Origin: CAG-411 sp050875145
Lineage (GTDB): Bacteria > Bacillota > Clostridia > Lachnospirales > Lachnospiraceae
DNA length: 64,000 nt
Direction: 5' to 3'
NCBI GenBank assembly: GCA_050875145.1
Contig: JBNMLH010000007.1
Span: 79,406-143,405, forward strand
Of the stretch, positions 45,499-53,035 are shown one piece after another. How positions within the stretch are numbered: the first letter of the stretch is position 1; every line of letters begins with the position of its first letter. A program made the translations under genes and the position numbers. The notes beneath the pieces were generated by a model. It made no database searches. It was not told the DNA's origin and worked only from the letters and a program-made list of their open reading frames with translations.

Positions 45499-46647
45499 AT
45501 GAAGATAAAGAAATTAATCGCAACAGTTTTAGTAACAACACTAGCAGTTACATCGTTTATTGGATGTGGAAATAGGAAGGAAACTACAAGTAAAACAAAG
45601 AGACAGGGTAATAAAGAATCTAAGGAAGCTTCCTATACCTTAAACATTGGGGCGTCTGGAGATTCTGCACTCAATAATCCCTTAGTTCAACTGGCGGATG
45701 AAAAAGGGTATTTTGCAGACAAGAATTTAACCATTTCCCAGACAAAATTAGAGAATCCAGGAGCTGTAATGTATGATGCTCTGAGTGTAGGAAAGATAGA
45801 TGCTGCATATGCACAGGTTGTTCCACCACTAAGTTATGGTGCACAGGGATATGATGTTACACTTATCGGTGGAGTGCTATCAGGTGGTATGGTTTGTGTA
45901 TGTCTTCCTAAAAATTATGAAAAATTCAAGAATTTAGAAAATTGGAAGGAGCATTCTATTGGGGTTATTCAAATGTCGACTAGCGAGCTTACTACAAGAA
46001 ATGCCTTAAAAGAGAGAGGATTTAATGATGATGATGTTAAATATGTCATGATTGACGATTATTCGAGTATTGCACTGAGTACAGCGAAGGGAAACGTTGA
46101 CATAGGATTTATTGCTAGTAATTATGTCGATCAGGCTATTGAGGCTGGCTGTGTTGTTCTTACGACTCTTTATGATATAAAAAAGGATTATGTATGCTGC
46201 CGTCAATCTGCATATTCAAAAGAATTAGAAGAAAATAGAGAAGCATATGTAGCATACTTAGAGGGACAGATTAAAGCCTATAAAGATATTAATCTTGATA
46301 AAGATGGGACTATTGCAAGTCTTGTTAAGGCAACAGGAGAATCTGAGGATTATATTAATACATATATATATGACGAGGAAGGCAGTGCACATCGTACTTA
46401 TAACCCAGACCCAAATTACAATGGTGTACAGGACTTATATGATATTATGTTGGAGCAAAAATATGTAGAGTCAGACCGAACACTGGATAAATTCTATGAT
46501 ATTTCCGTTTATGCAGATGCTTTAAAAAATGTTATTTCAGAAAATCCAGACGATGAATTTTATCAAAATATGAAGAAGTATTTTAAAGAAAATAATAACC
46601 AATATCCAGATTTTGAGAATAAATTTGGCGCATCTTTTTGGGGGTGA
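45499..46647 (+). CDS. NMT1/SsuA-type ABC substrate-binding lipoprotein
   Basis: 382 residues. A signal peptide with lipobox FIGC anchors it outside the membrane. The mature part has NIGASGDSALNNPLVQLADEKGYFADKNLTIS, VGKIDAAYAQVVP and SIGVIQMSTSELTTRNALKERGF, the pattern of the family that binds nitrate, sulfonate, taurine or thiamine precursors (SsuA/TauA/ThiY). Sulfonates or other organic sulfur compounds are the natural guess here, given the neighbours. Cys residues in VCVCLP and DYVCCRQ are unusual. Confidence 0.85.
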   Translation: MKIKKLIATVLVTTLAVTSFIGCGNRKETTSKTKRQGNKESKEASYTLNIGASGDSALNNPLVQLADEKGYFADKNLTISQTKLENPGAVMYDALSVGKIDAAYAQVVPPLSYGAQGYDVTLIGGVLSGGMVCVCLPKNYEKFKNLENWKEHSIGVIQMSTSELTTRNALKERGFNDDDVKYVMIDDYSSIALSTAKGNVDIGFIASNYVDQAIEAGCVVLTTLYDIKKDYVCCRQSAYSKELEENREAYVAYLEGQIKAYKDINLDKDGTIASLVKATGESEDYINTYIYDEEGSAHRTYNPDPNYNGVQDLYDIMLEQKYVESDRTLDKFYDISVYADALKNVISENPDDEFYQNMKKYFKENNNQYPDFENKFGASFWG

Positions 46648-46652
46648 TTAAT

Positions 46653-47462
46653 TTGTCATTAATTAAAATAGAAAATCTTTCTTTGACATATGAAACAGAA
46701 AAAACTAGATTTAAGGCATTAGACAATATTAACTTGGAAATTAATAAAGGAGAGTTTGTATGTCTTATAGGGTCTTCTGGTTGTGGAAAAAGTACATTAC
46801 TTGGCGTTTTGGAGGGACTTCTTTCTCCTAGTGAAGGTAAGGTCTACATAAATAATAAGGAGGTAAATGGACCAGGTTCAGACAGAGCGGTGGTTTTCCA
46901 AAACTATTCGCTTTTTCCGTGGATGAGTGCCAGAAAGAATGTAGCGTTTGCAATTGTTGAATCTAAGCGGGGATGCCAGAAAATTAAGAAACATGATGCA
47001 TATGCAATAGCAGACGAATTTTTAAATAAAGTAGGACTTTTTGAATACAAGAATAAGCAACCGGGAGAATTGTCGGGAGGTATGCAGCAAAGAGTTGCCA
47101 TTGCAAGAGCGTTGGCGTGTAATCCAGAAATCCTTCTTATGGATGAACCCTTTGGAGCCATTGATGCAAAGACAAGAGATGTTCTTCAGCAGTTACTGTT
47201 AAAATTATGGGAAGAGGAGGAAGAAAAGAAGACAATCGTATTTGTTACACATGATTTAGAAGAGGCTATATTTTTAGCTGATAAAATTGTATTTATGGAA
47301 CCCAAGGGAATCAAAGAAGTAATTAACGTAAATATAGAACGTCCAAGAAATAAGGAAAAACTGTTGAGTAATGATAGATATCGAAATCTAAGAAGCCGTC
47401 TTGTAAAAATGTTTAATAATGAAGATGATAATATAGATTTGGTAGGAGGTGCAGGCATATGA
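46653..47462 (+). CDS. SsuB/TauB-type ABC ATPase
   Basis: 269 residues from TTG 46653, with GGGGGTGAT seven bases upstream; a TTG at 46638 lies inside the preceding gene. Walker A GSSGCGKST, Q-loop VVFQNYSLFPW, signature LSGGMQQRVAIARAL, Walker B ILLMDEPFGAID and H-loop VTHDLEEAI. The LFPW motif after the Q-loop is typical of nitrate/sulfonate/taurine importers. Overlaps the permease gene by ATGA. Confidence 0.9.
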   Translation: MSLIKIENLSLTYETEKTRFKALDNINLEINKGEFVCLIGSSGCGKSTLLGVLEGLLSPSEGKVYINNKEVNGPGSDRAVVFQNYSLFPWMSARKNVAFAIVESKRGCQKIKKHDAYAIADEFLNKVGLFEYKNKQPGELSGGMQQRVAIARALACNPEILLMDEPFGAIDAKTRDVLQQLLLKLWEEEEEKKTIVFVTHDLEEAIFLADKIVFMEPKGIKEVINVNIERPRNKEKLLSNDRYRNLRSRLVKMFNNEDDNIDLVGGAGI

Positions 47463-48451
47463 GTTCGTATGATGAGGTTTCCCTTACAGATAGTGAAAAA
47501 GTCGATAAAGTAGTCCCCAAAAAGGTTTCATGGAAATATAGAATACTTAATATTGCAAATTTATTCTTTATTCTTATATGGCTCGCTTCGCTACTTCCAA
47601 GTAAATATAATGAGGAAATGCGTATTGGGTTAAAGGACTTTAAAGCATTTGGGGTTGTGCTTATTATCATTGAAGTAATATTCATGTTACTTAATAGAAC
47701 AGAAAAAGGAAATAGAACGCAGCGAGATATTATGGGTTTTGTTTACTTTTTTCTACTCATCTGGGAGGTTGGTGTAAGTCGATTTAATCTTCTTCCTTAT
47801 GCTTTTGTTCCAGCACCTGAAAACGTGTTTTATGTATTTTATGAGGATTATATAAATATTCTTGAGGGATTTAAAAGCTCTATGATACTTATAATATTTG
47901 GGGTAGGCTCCGCACTATTTTTTGCCGTTATTCTTGGTACCTTGGTTGGATGGGTGCCAAGACTTACCAATGCAATTTATCCGATTGTGAAAGCTATATC
48001 AACAGTTCCCCCTCTTATTTATACATCATACATAGTATTAATTATGCCAACTTTCTTTATGGCATCATTTACAGTTGTTTTTTTAAGTGTTTTTTGGGGA
48101 AGTTTTATGGGAAGCATTAATAACACGGCGTTTGTTGAAAAAAAGGTTATCAACTCTGCAAGAGTCCTTAATATGAAAACTTTGCCTATGCTTTTTAAGA
48201 TTATAATTCCATTTAACTTTCCAAGAATCATTAATAATCTACCAATCAATCTTGCAACAGCACTTATGACACTTACCGCTGCTGAAATGATTGGTGCAAC
48301 CAGTGGTATGGGATATTATGTTCGTGTTTCATTAACATATGCCAATTATACAAAGGCAATAGCAGGAATTATATTTATTGGTGTAGTGGTTTCTATATTA
48401 AATATTTTCATTGATGCGATTAAGAGAAAATTTGTTACCTGGCAGTATTAA
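47459..48451 (+). CDS. SsuC/TauC-type ABC permease
   Basis: 330 residues. Seven or eight helices; a BPD_transp_1 domain with the EAA-like loop INSARVLNMKTLPMLFKIIIPFNFPRI, preceded by AISTVPPLIYTSYIV and followed by TAAEMIGATSGMGYYVRVS. Two extra helices at the N-terminus (IANLFFILIWLASLLP and AFGVVLIIIEVIFMLL) are beyond the usual SsuC. Its stop codon lies inside the target duplication of the element that starts three bases later. Confidence 0.88.
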   Translation: MSSYDEVSLTDSEKVDKVVPKKVSWKYRILNIANLFFILIWLASLLPSKYNEEMRIGLKDFKAFGVVLIIIEVIFMLLNRTEKGNRTQRDIMGFVYFFLLIWEVGVSRFNLLPYAFVPAPENVFYVFYEDYINILEGFKSSMILIIFGVGSALFFAVILGTLVGWVPRLTNAIYPIVKAISTVPPLIYTSYIVLIMPTFFMASFTVVFLSVFWGSFMGSINNTAFVEKKVINSARVLNMKTLPMLFKIIIPFNFPRIINNLPINLATALMTLTAAEMIGATSGMGYYVRVSLTYANYTKAIAGIIFIGVVVSILNIFIDAIKRKFVTWQY

Positions 48452-48453
48452 AT

Positions 48454-48709
48454 GTTACTGTTCATACTTAGGTGTGAACCAATGTCATTTACTTAAACCC
48501 ATAATCTTGTTTCACGAGTTGCAATGGCAATATAGCTGAAAAAAACTGTACGAAAGCCTCGGCACTTAATGAGCTGATGTTTTTCAGCGAGTTTAGTACC
48601 GCTAGGCTTACGTCCAAGCGGAAGCGGGTTTTTGAAGGCTATGTTGGCATTGCAACTCTTTCATAGAAGTTCAAAGCTTAAGTAAATGACATTGGGTGTA
48701 AACAGTAAC
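48454..48709. mobile_element. 256-bp MITE-like nested palindrome
   Basis: Ends GTTACTGTT and AACAGTAAC are inverted, and the inner CCAATGTCATTTACTTAA and TTAAGTAAATGACATTGG continue the match. Exact 8-base direct repeats TATTAAAT flank it (48446-48453, 48710-48717). Further in are GAGTTGCAATG/CATTGCAACTC and GCTGAAAAA/TTTTTCAGC. The transcript would fold into one long hairpin. No open frame. The right arm is about 85% like that of the element at 57290. Confidence 0.88.
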
Positions 48710-48789
48710 TATTAAATTGAAAGCTAGGAAGCGATTTTCCAATATCATTGACTTCGAATAATAAAATAGGGAAAGAAGTGTGAACCGTT

Positions 48790-49215
48790 TTGAGTAAATA
48801 TAAAGTAATAAAATCATGCAAAAATATAGACTTTTCCCAAGTATGGGAAATCTTGCATTTTTATGGGCTAAGTGATTTGGATATGGAAACACAGGAAAAG
48901 GTATTCAAAAACAGCTATGCGGTGGTATTTCTTATGGATGGAAAGAAAATTGTAGGTGTTGGCAGGGCTATTTCAGATGGAATAACGTTGGCTGCATTAT
49001 GTAATATTGCAGTTCGGGATGCATACAGAGGAAATGGATTAGGTAAAGTTATTTTAGATCATTTGTTAAAACAGGTGGAAGGATGTAATGTAATGCTCTA
49101 TACACATCCGAAACACATAGGCTTATATGAGCACTGGGGTTTTTCAAAATTGAAAACTGCTTATGCAATTTTTAATGATGCAGAACACTATAAAAATGAG
49201 GGGTTTATCGAATGA
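48790..49215 (+). CDS. GNAT family N-acetyltransferase
   Basis: 141 residues, TTG start. YAVVFLMDGKKIVGVGRAISDG, LCNIAVRDAYRGNGLGKVILDHLL (acetyl-CoA loop RxxGxG, here YRGNGLG) and VMLYTHPKHIGLYEHWGF are the core GNAT blocks. Acts on an unknown amine or thiol substrate. A 40-bp stretch with GTGATAAG/CTTATCAC inverted repeats follows the gene (49221-49264). It stands between the importer operon and cysK. Confidence 0.85.
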   Translation: MSKYKVIKSCKNIDFSQVWEILHFYGLSDLDMETQEKVFKNSYAVVFLMDGKKIVGVGRAISDGITLAALCNIAVRDAYRGNGLGKVILDHLLKQVEGCNVMLYTHPKHIGLYEHWGFSKLKTAYAIFNDAEHYKNEGFIE

Positions 49216-49380
49216 GATTAGGTGATAAGGTGCGATTTGCACAAACATAAATAAAACTTATCACAGAGCATAAGTTTTGGAAAATTTTCAAACACAGTTT
49301 TTAGTGCTAATATATGAGTAATCAAATAACAGATAAAATTTATCAGAAAGAATGATTAAAAAATGAAGGAGGATAAATTT

Positions 49381-50319
49381 ATGGGAGAAATTAAAAAAAG
49401 TGCATTGGAACTGATTGGAGGTACACCAATTCTGGAACTCAATCGATACGCAAAGAAGAAAGAAATTGATGGAGCAACGGTACTTGCAAAATTAGAATAT
49501 TTAAACCCGGCAGGTTCCGTTAAGGATCGTATTGCCTTGGCAATGATTGAAGATGCAGAGAAGAATGGTACAATTAAGCCTGGAGCAACCATCATTGAAC
49601 CAACCAGTGGTAATACAGGAATTGGATTAGCAGCAGTGGCAGCAGCAAAGGGATATAAGGCAATCCTTACTCTTCCGGATACTATGAGTGTGGAACGAAG
49701 AAATCTACTTAAGGCGTATGGAGCAGAAATTGTTCTTACGGAAGGAGCCAAGGGCATGAAAGGTGCGATTGCCAAGGCAGAGGAACTGAATAAAGAAATT
49801 CCAGGTTCCATAATTCTTGGACAGTTTGTAAATCCTTCCAATCCAAAAGCGCATAAAGAGACAACAGGACCTGAGATTTGGAAGCAGACAGAGGGAAAGG
49901 TTGATATCTTTATTGCAGGCGTAGGAACTGGTGGAACAGTTACAGGAGTTGGAGAGTATTTAAAAGAGCAAAATCCTGAGATTAAAGTGATTGCAGTTGA
50001 ACCGGTTACAAGTGCTGTTTTATCAACCGGAGTTGCAGGACCGCATAAAATTCAGGGAATTGGAGCTGGGTTTGTACCTGAAGTTCTTAACACTAAAATA
50101 TATGATGAAGTAATTGCCATTCGTAATGAAGATGCATTTGCAGAAGGAAAAGCTTTTGCAGTAACAGAAGGATTACTTGTGGGAATTTCATCAGGAGCAG
50201 CATTAAAGGCAGCAGAGATTGTAGCGAAGAGACCAGAAAATAAAGGAAAGACAATTGTTGCATTGCTTCCAGATTCGGGAGACAGATACTTATCAACACC
50301 TTTATTTAACAACAATTAA
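49381..50319 (+). CDS. cysK: Cysteine synthase A (O-acetylserine sulfhydrylase)
   Basis: 312 residues from ATG 49381, with AAGGAGG just upstream; a start at 49363 would overlap that site. ALELIGGTPILELNRY, YLNPAGSVKDRIALAM with the PLP Lys, IIEPTSGNTGIGLAA, and GTGGTVTGVGEYLKE are canonical. Joins sulfide to O-acetylserine to give cysteine. Its TAA stop is within the 8-base target duplication of the next mobile element. Confidence 0.95.
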   Translation: MGEIKKSALELIGGTPILELNRYAKKKEIDGATVLAKLEYLNPAGSVKDRIALAMIEDAEKNGTIKPGATIIEPTSGNTGIGLAAVAAAKGYKAILTLPDTMSVERRNLLKAYGAEIVLTEGAKGMKGAIAKAEELNKEIPGSIILGQFVNPSNPKAHKETTGPEIWKQTEGKVDIFIAGVGTGGTVTGVGEYLKEQNPEIKVIAVEPVTSAVLSTGVAGPHKIQGIGAGFVPEVLNTKIYDEVIAIRNEDAFAEGKAFAVTEGLLVGISSGAALKAAEIVAKRPENKGKTIVALLPDSGDRYLSTPLFNNN

Positions 50320-50321
50320 AA

Positions 50322-50508
50322 GTAACAGTTCAGCCGGGCAGAAATGATTGTGAAAATTGCACATGACTGCTGGCAGGCTAAGTGCAATTTTCACAATCAT
50401 TTCTATCGGGCTAACGCCTGACATTCATACAGTGTCCAGCCAAAAAGAATATTTTTAGCTAATTTATATATTCTGGCACTTTATGAATGTTCCCGGCTGA
50501 ACTGTTAC
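50322..50508. mobile_element. 187-bp MITE-like composite palindrome
   Basis: Perfect 17-base terminal inverted repeats GTAACAGTTCAGCCGGG / CCCGGCTGAACTGTTAC, flanked by exact 8-base direct repeats AATTAAAA (50314-50321, 50509-50516). It contains a perfect 23-base stem (50340-50362 with 50382-50404) and a second hairpin in the right half that equals the 82-bp copy at 42058. Best-preserved member of its family here. Confidence 0.92.
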
Positions 50509-50537
50509 AATTAAAACAGAGTGCGAGGTGATAGACT

Positions 50538-50690
50538 ATGGAAACAAATAAAAAGAAATTGGATAACATAGATGTAAGCCTGACAAAAGTCAAAGAAATG
50601 ATAAAAGATATTCGATATGGAAATGTAATATTGATCATTCAGGATGGGAAGATTATTCAAATTGACAAAACAGAAAAGGTAAGATTGTAG
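50538..50690 (+). CDS. yezD: YezD family small protein (DUF2292)
   Basis: 50 residues: METNKKKLDNIDVSLTKVKE, then IKDIRYGNVILIIQDGKIIQ and IDKTEKVRL. The DIRYGNVILIIQDGKIIQID core is the DUF2292/YezD signature (a short beta hairpin with GSV and QIExTEKxR). Members occur beside sulfur assimilation genes in Firmicutes, often under CymR; biochemical role unknown. GAGGTGAT stands six bases before the ATG. Nine residues from the end, the transcript runs into a terminator that precedes the tRNA. Confidence 0.82.
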   Translation: METNKKKLDNIDVSLTKVKEMIKDIRYGNVILIIQDGKIIQIDKTEKVRL

Positions 50691-50695
50691 GTTAC

Positions 50696-50765
50696 AAGCT
50701 GACTGGAAAGACCAGAGGTTTTGTATTTTTTATGTATACTCATAAAAATGCAAAGCCTCTTTTTT
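50696..50765 (+). terminator. Terminator/possible attenuator after yezD, before tRNA and nif-like operon
   Basis: AAGCTGACTGGAAAGACCAG (continuing AGG, 50696-50718) is nearly identical to the block at 43222-43243. CTGG/CCAG can form a small hairpin that overlaps the base of the terminator stem, AGAGG with CCTCT and about 14 further pairs (50714-50734 with 50741-50760), ending in TTTTT. No clear promoter lies between this and the tRNA at 50771, so read-through may control all genes downstream. Confidence 0.6.
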
Positions 50766-50770
50766 GATTT

Positions 50771-50840
50771 GATGCCGTAGCCGCTGGAAGGGCATAGGTT
50801 TGCAAAACTGAAGTTGATGGTTCGAATCCATCCGGTATCA
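50771..50840 (+). tRNA. Atypical tRNA-Cys (anticodon GCA, discriminator A73)
   Basis: A 70-base cloverleaf. Acceptor GATGCCG/CGGTATC (one G-U); T8-A9; D-arm GCC/GGC with a GG-containing 8-base loop; anticodon stem TAGGT/ACTGA (one A-G mismatch, one G-U) around TTGCAAA, anticodon GCA at 50802-50804; variable loop AGTT; T-arm GATGG/CCATC around TTCGAAT. CCA is not encoded. The discriminator is A, whereas bacterial tRNA-Cys has U73, the main determinant for CysRS. So it may be a poor substrate for normal CysRS or serve a special use. It sits alone between sulfur genes. Confidence 0.8.
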
Positions 50841-50898
50841 TTTGTGGCTTTTATATAAATCACATACTTAATAACAATGCTAGGAAAGAAGGTGTTTT

Positions 50899-51774
50899 AT
50901 GAGCAGTAATACATATGAAGATTTACAAAAATCCCACCCATGCTTTGGTGGACAAAAGAATAATGCCGGCAGAATACATCTTCCTGTAAGTCCGGGCTGT
51001 AATATTGCCTGTCGATTTTGTGACAGAAGCATGAATGATGTGGAGGAAAGACCAGGAGTTACATCTAAAGTCCTTAAGCCAGAAGATTGTGAAGAAATCT
51101 TAAGAAAGGCATTGAAAATATGTCCGAATATTAAAGTTGCTGGAATAGCAGGGCCAGGAGATACTCTGGCAAGTGATTATGCACTGGAAACCTTCAAAAT
51201 AGTAAAAGAAAAGTTCCCTGAACTTATTAAATGTATGAGTACCAATGGATTGCTTTTAAGTGAGAGAGCACAGGATGTCATTGATGTTGGAATTGATTCC
51301 TTAACTGTTACAGTTAATGCAGTGAATCCTGAAATAGAAAGCAAGTTAAATGCTTATATCATTTATCATGGTAAAAAAATAGAAGGTGTGGAGGGAGCAA
51401 AGATTCTCATTCAGAATCAACTGGATGGAATAAGAAAGGTTGCGGCCGCCGGAATCACGATTAAGGTAAATACAGTGTTGGTTCCGGAAATCAATGGAAA
51501 ACATATTGAAGAAATCGCAAAAACGGTTAAGGAGGCAGGTGCAACCATTTATAACATTATTCCATTGATACCGCAGCATGAGCTAAAAAGTTACAAGGCT
51601 CCTATTTGTGCTGAAATAGATGCTGCAAGAACGGTAGCATCAAAATATATTGACGTTTTTAGACATTGTCAGCATTGCCGCGCAGATGCTGTTGGAGTTC
51701 CTGGAAAATCAGAATATGGTGATCAGATTTACCAGAGACGTTTAAATGTAAAGGAGACTTTTTCACATGGCTAA
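50899..51774 (+). CDS. NifB-like radical SAM protein
   Basis: 291 residues. HPCFGGQKNNAGRIHLPVSPGCNIACRFCDR gives the radical SAM CxxxCxxC (Cys34, Cys38, Cys41) in the exact context of NifB (HPCF...GRIHLPVAP). VAGIAGPGDTLAS and NVNTVLVPEIN-like strands follow, and CQHCRADAVGVPG near the end provides C-terminal cluster ligands as in NifB. NifB makes the [Fe8S9C] precursor of the nitrogenase cofactor. Its presence implies that the NifDK-like enzyme here carries a NifB-derived cluster. No NifX-like domain is fused; a separate one is encoded next, overlapping by eight bases. Confidence 0.88.
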   Translation: MSSNTYEDLQKSHPCFGGQKNNAGRIHLPVSPGCNIACRFCDRSMNDVEERPGVTSKVLKPEDCEEILRKALKICPNIKVAGIAGPGDTLASDYALETFKIVKEKFPELIKCMSTNGLLLSERAQDVIDVGIDSLTVTVNAVNPEIESKLNAYIIYHGKKIEGVEGAKILIQNQLDGIRKVAAAGITIKVNTVLVPEINGKHIEEIAKTVKEAGATIYNIIPLIPQHELKSYKAPICAEIDAARTVASKYIDVFRHCQHCRADAVGVPGKSEYGDQIYQRRLNVKETFSHG

Positions 51775-52123
51775 AAAGACAGAAAAAATTGCAGTAGCAT
51801 CCAGTGATGGAATTGTTGTGAATAGACATTTTGGTCATGCCACGCAGTTTTACATTTATGAAATCATGGAGGAAGAAAAAAGATTACTTGAAATAAGAAA
51901 AGTGGAATCTGTTTGTCAAGGCGGTAATCATGATGACAGAAAACTTGTTGAAACTATAAATAAGATAGCGGATTGTAATTATCTATTAGTTAGTAAGATT
52001 GGATATAAAGCTGCAACAGTTGCGGAACAAAAAGGTGTGATACCTTATGAAATTCCAGGGTTAATAGAGGAATCGATACAACAGCTTTTGAACTATATAA
52101 AAATTAAAAAATTATTTGAATAG
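51767..52123 (+). CDS. NifX/NifB-C-terminal-like cofactor-binding protein
   Basis: 118 residues. EKIAVASSDGIVVNRHFGHATQFYIYEI and the later VSKIGYKAATVAEQKGV with ...PYEIPGLIEESI are the dinitrogenase iron-molybdenum cofactor-binding fold of NifX, NafY and the NifB tail. It probably carries the NifB product to the NifDK-like protein. Starts inside the NifB gene (ATGGCTAA overlap). No Cys-rich insert, unlike the second copy at 56867. Confidence 0.85.
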   Translation: MAKKTEKIAVASSDGIVVNRHFGHATQFYIYEIMEEEKRLLEIRKVESVCQGGNHDDRKLVETINKIADCNYLLVSKIGYKAATVAEQKGVIPYEIPGLIEESIQQLLNYIKIKKLFE

Positions 52124-52133
52124 GAGATTTAAT

Positions 52134-52982
52134 ATGAGTGAATTAAGACAAATTGCTATTTATGGAAAAGGCGGAATTGGTAAGTCAACAACGACGCAGA
52201 ATCTAACTGCAGGTTTGGTTGAACATGGAAAAAAGGTTATGGTTGTTGGATGTGACCCGAAAGCAGATTCTACAAGACTTCTTTTAGGAGGGTTAGCACA
52301 GAAGACTGTTTTGGATACCATTAGAGAAGAAGGAGAAGATATCGAACTGGATCGAATTATGAAAGAAGGATTTGGAGGTACGAGGTGTGTTGAATCTGGT
52401 GGACCAGAGCCAGGTGTAGGATGTGCAGGAAGAGGTATTATCACATCTATTAATATGCTTGAAAATCTGGGTGCCTATACAGATGATCTAGATTATGTTT
52501 TTTACGATGTTTTAGGTGATGTTGTCTGTGGTGGTTTTGCGATGCCGATCAGAGAAGGAAAGGCAAAGGAAATTTATATTGTAGCTAGTGGCGAGATGAT
52601 GGCACTTTATGCGGCTAATAATATTTCAAAAGGTATTCAAAGATATGCAAGAAGTGGTGGAGTAAGACTTGGAGGCATCATTTGTAATTCAAGAAATGTA
52701 GACAGAGAGTTGGATCTTTTAAGAGCTTTTGCGAAGGAGCTTGGAACAAAACTGATATATTTTGTACCAAGAGATAATATTGTGCAGCATGCAGAAATTA
52801 ACAAAAAGACAGTAATTGAATACAGACCAGATTCCAATCAGGCACAGGAGTACAGAAATCTTGCACAGGCAGTGATTGATAATAAGGATTTTGTAATTCC
52901 AACACCGATGACACAGGAAAGACTGGAGGAGATTCTGATGGAATATGGAATGATGGATCTTGCGGATGATTACAAAATTTAA
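52134..52982 (+). CDS. NifH-like nitrogenase reductase component
   Basis: 282 residues from ATG 52134 (TAGGAGATTTAAT upstream). Extremely NifH-like: IAIYGKGGIGKSTTTQN (P-loop), VGCDPKADSTRLLLGG, Cys97 in GVGCAGRGI, Arg100, and Cys132 in DVVCGGFAMPIREGKA, at the same numbering as Azotobacter NifH. The 4Fe-4S dimer donates electrons with ATP hydrolysis to its partner, here the NifDK-like protein. NifH alone does not show the substrate: vnf, anf and Mar systems use near-identical proteins. Confidence 0.93.
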   Translation: MSELRQIAIYGKGGIGKSTTTQNLTAGLVEHGKKVMVVGCDPKADSTRLLLGGLAQKTVLDTIREEGEDIELDRIMKEGFGGTRCVESGGPEPGVGCAGRGIITSINMLENLGAYTDDLDYVFYDVLGDVVCGGFAMPIREGKAKEIYIVASGEMMALYAANNISKGIQRYARSGGVRLGGIICNSRNVDRELDLLRAFAKELGTKLIYFVPRDNIVQHAEINKKTVIEYRPDSNQAQEYRNLAQAVIDNKDFVIPTPMTQERLEEILMEYGMMDLADDYKI

Positions 52983-52985
52983 GAT

Positions 52986-53008
52986 AAGCAGATTGCGAAT
53001 ATCTGCTT
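52986..53008. other. Hairpin between nifH-like and cysteine synthase genes
   Basis: AAGCAGAT pairs with ATCTGCTT around seven bases, right after the stop. No T-run. Comparable hairpins protect nifH mRNA, letting NifH be made in excess; that parallel is inference. Confidence 0.5.
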
Positions 53009-53035
53009 GACTTTAGATAAGAAAGAAGGGAAACT

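Noticed and set aside
48454..48709. tRNA or small RNA gene in this gap
   Set aside because: The structure is explained by the nested palindrome with exact target duplication; there is no T-loop sequence.
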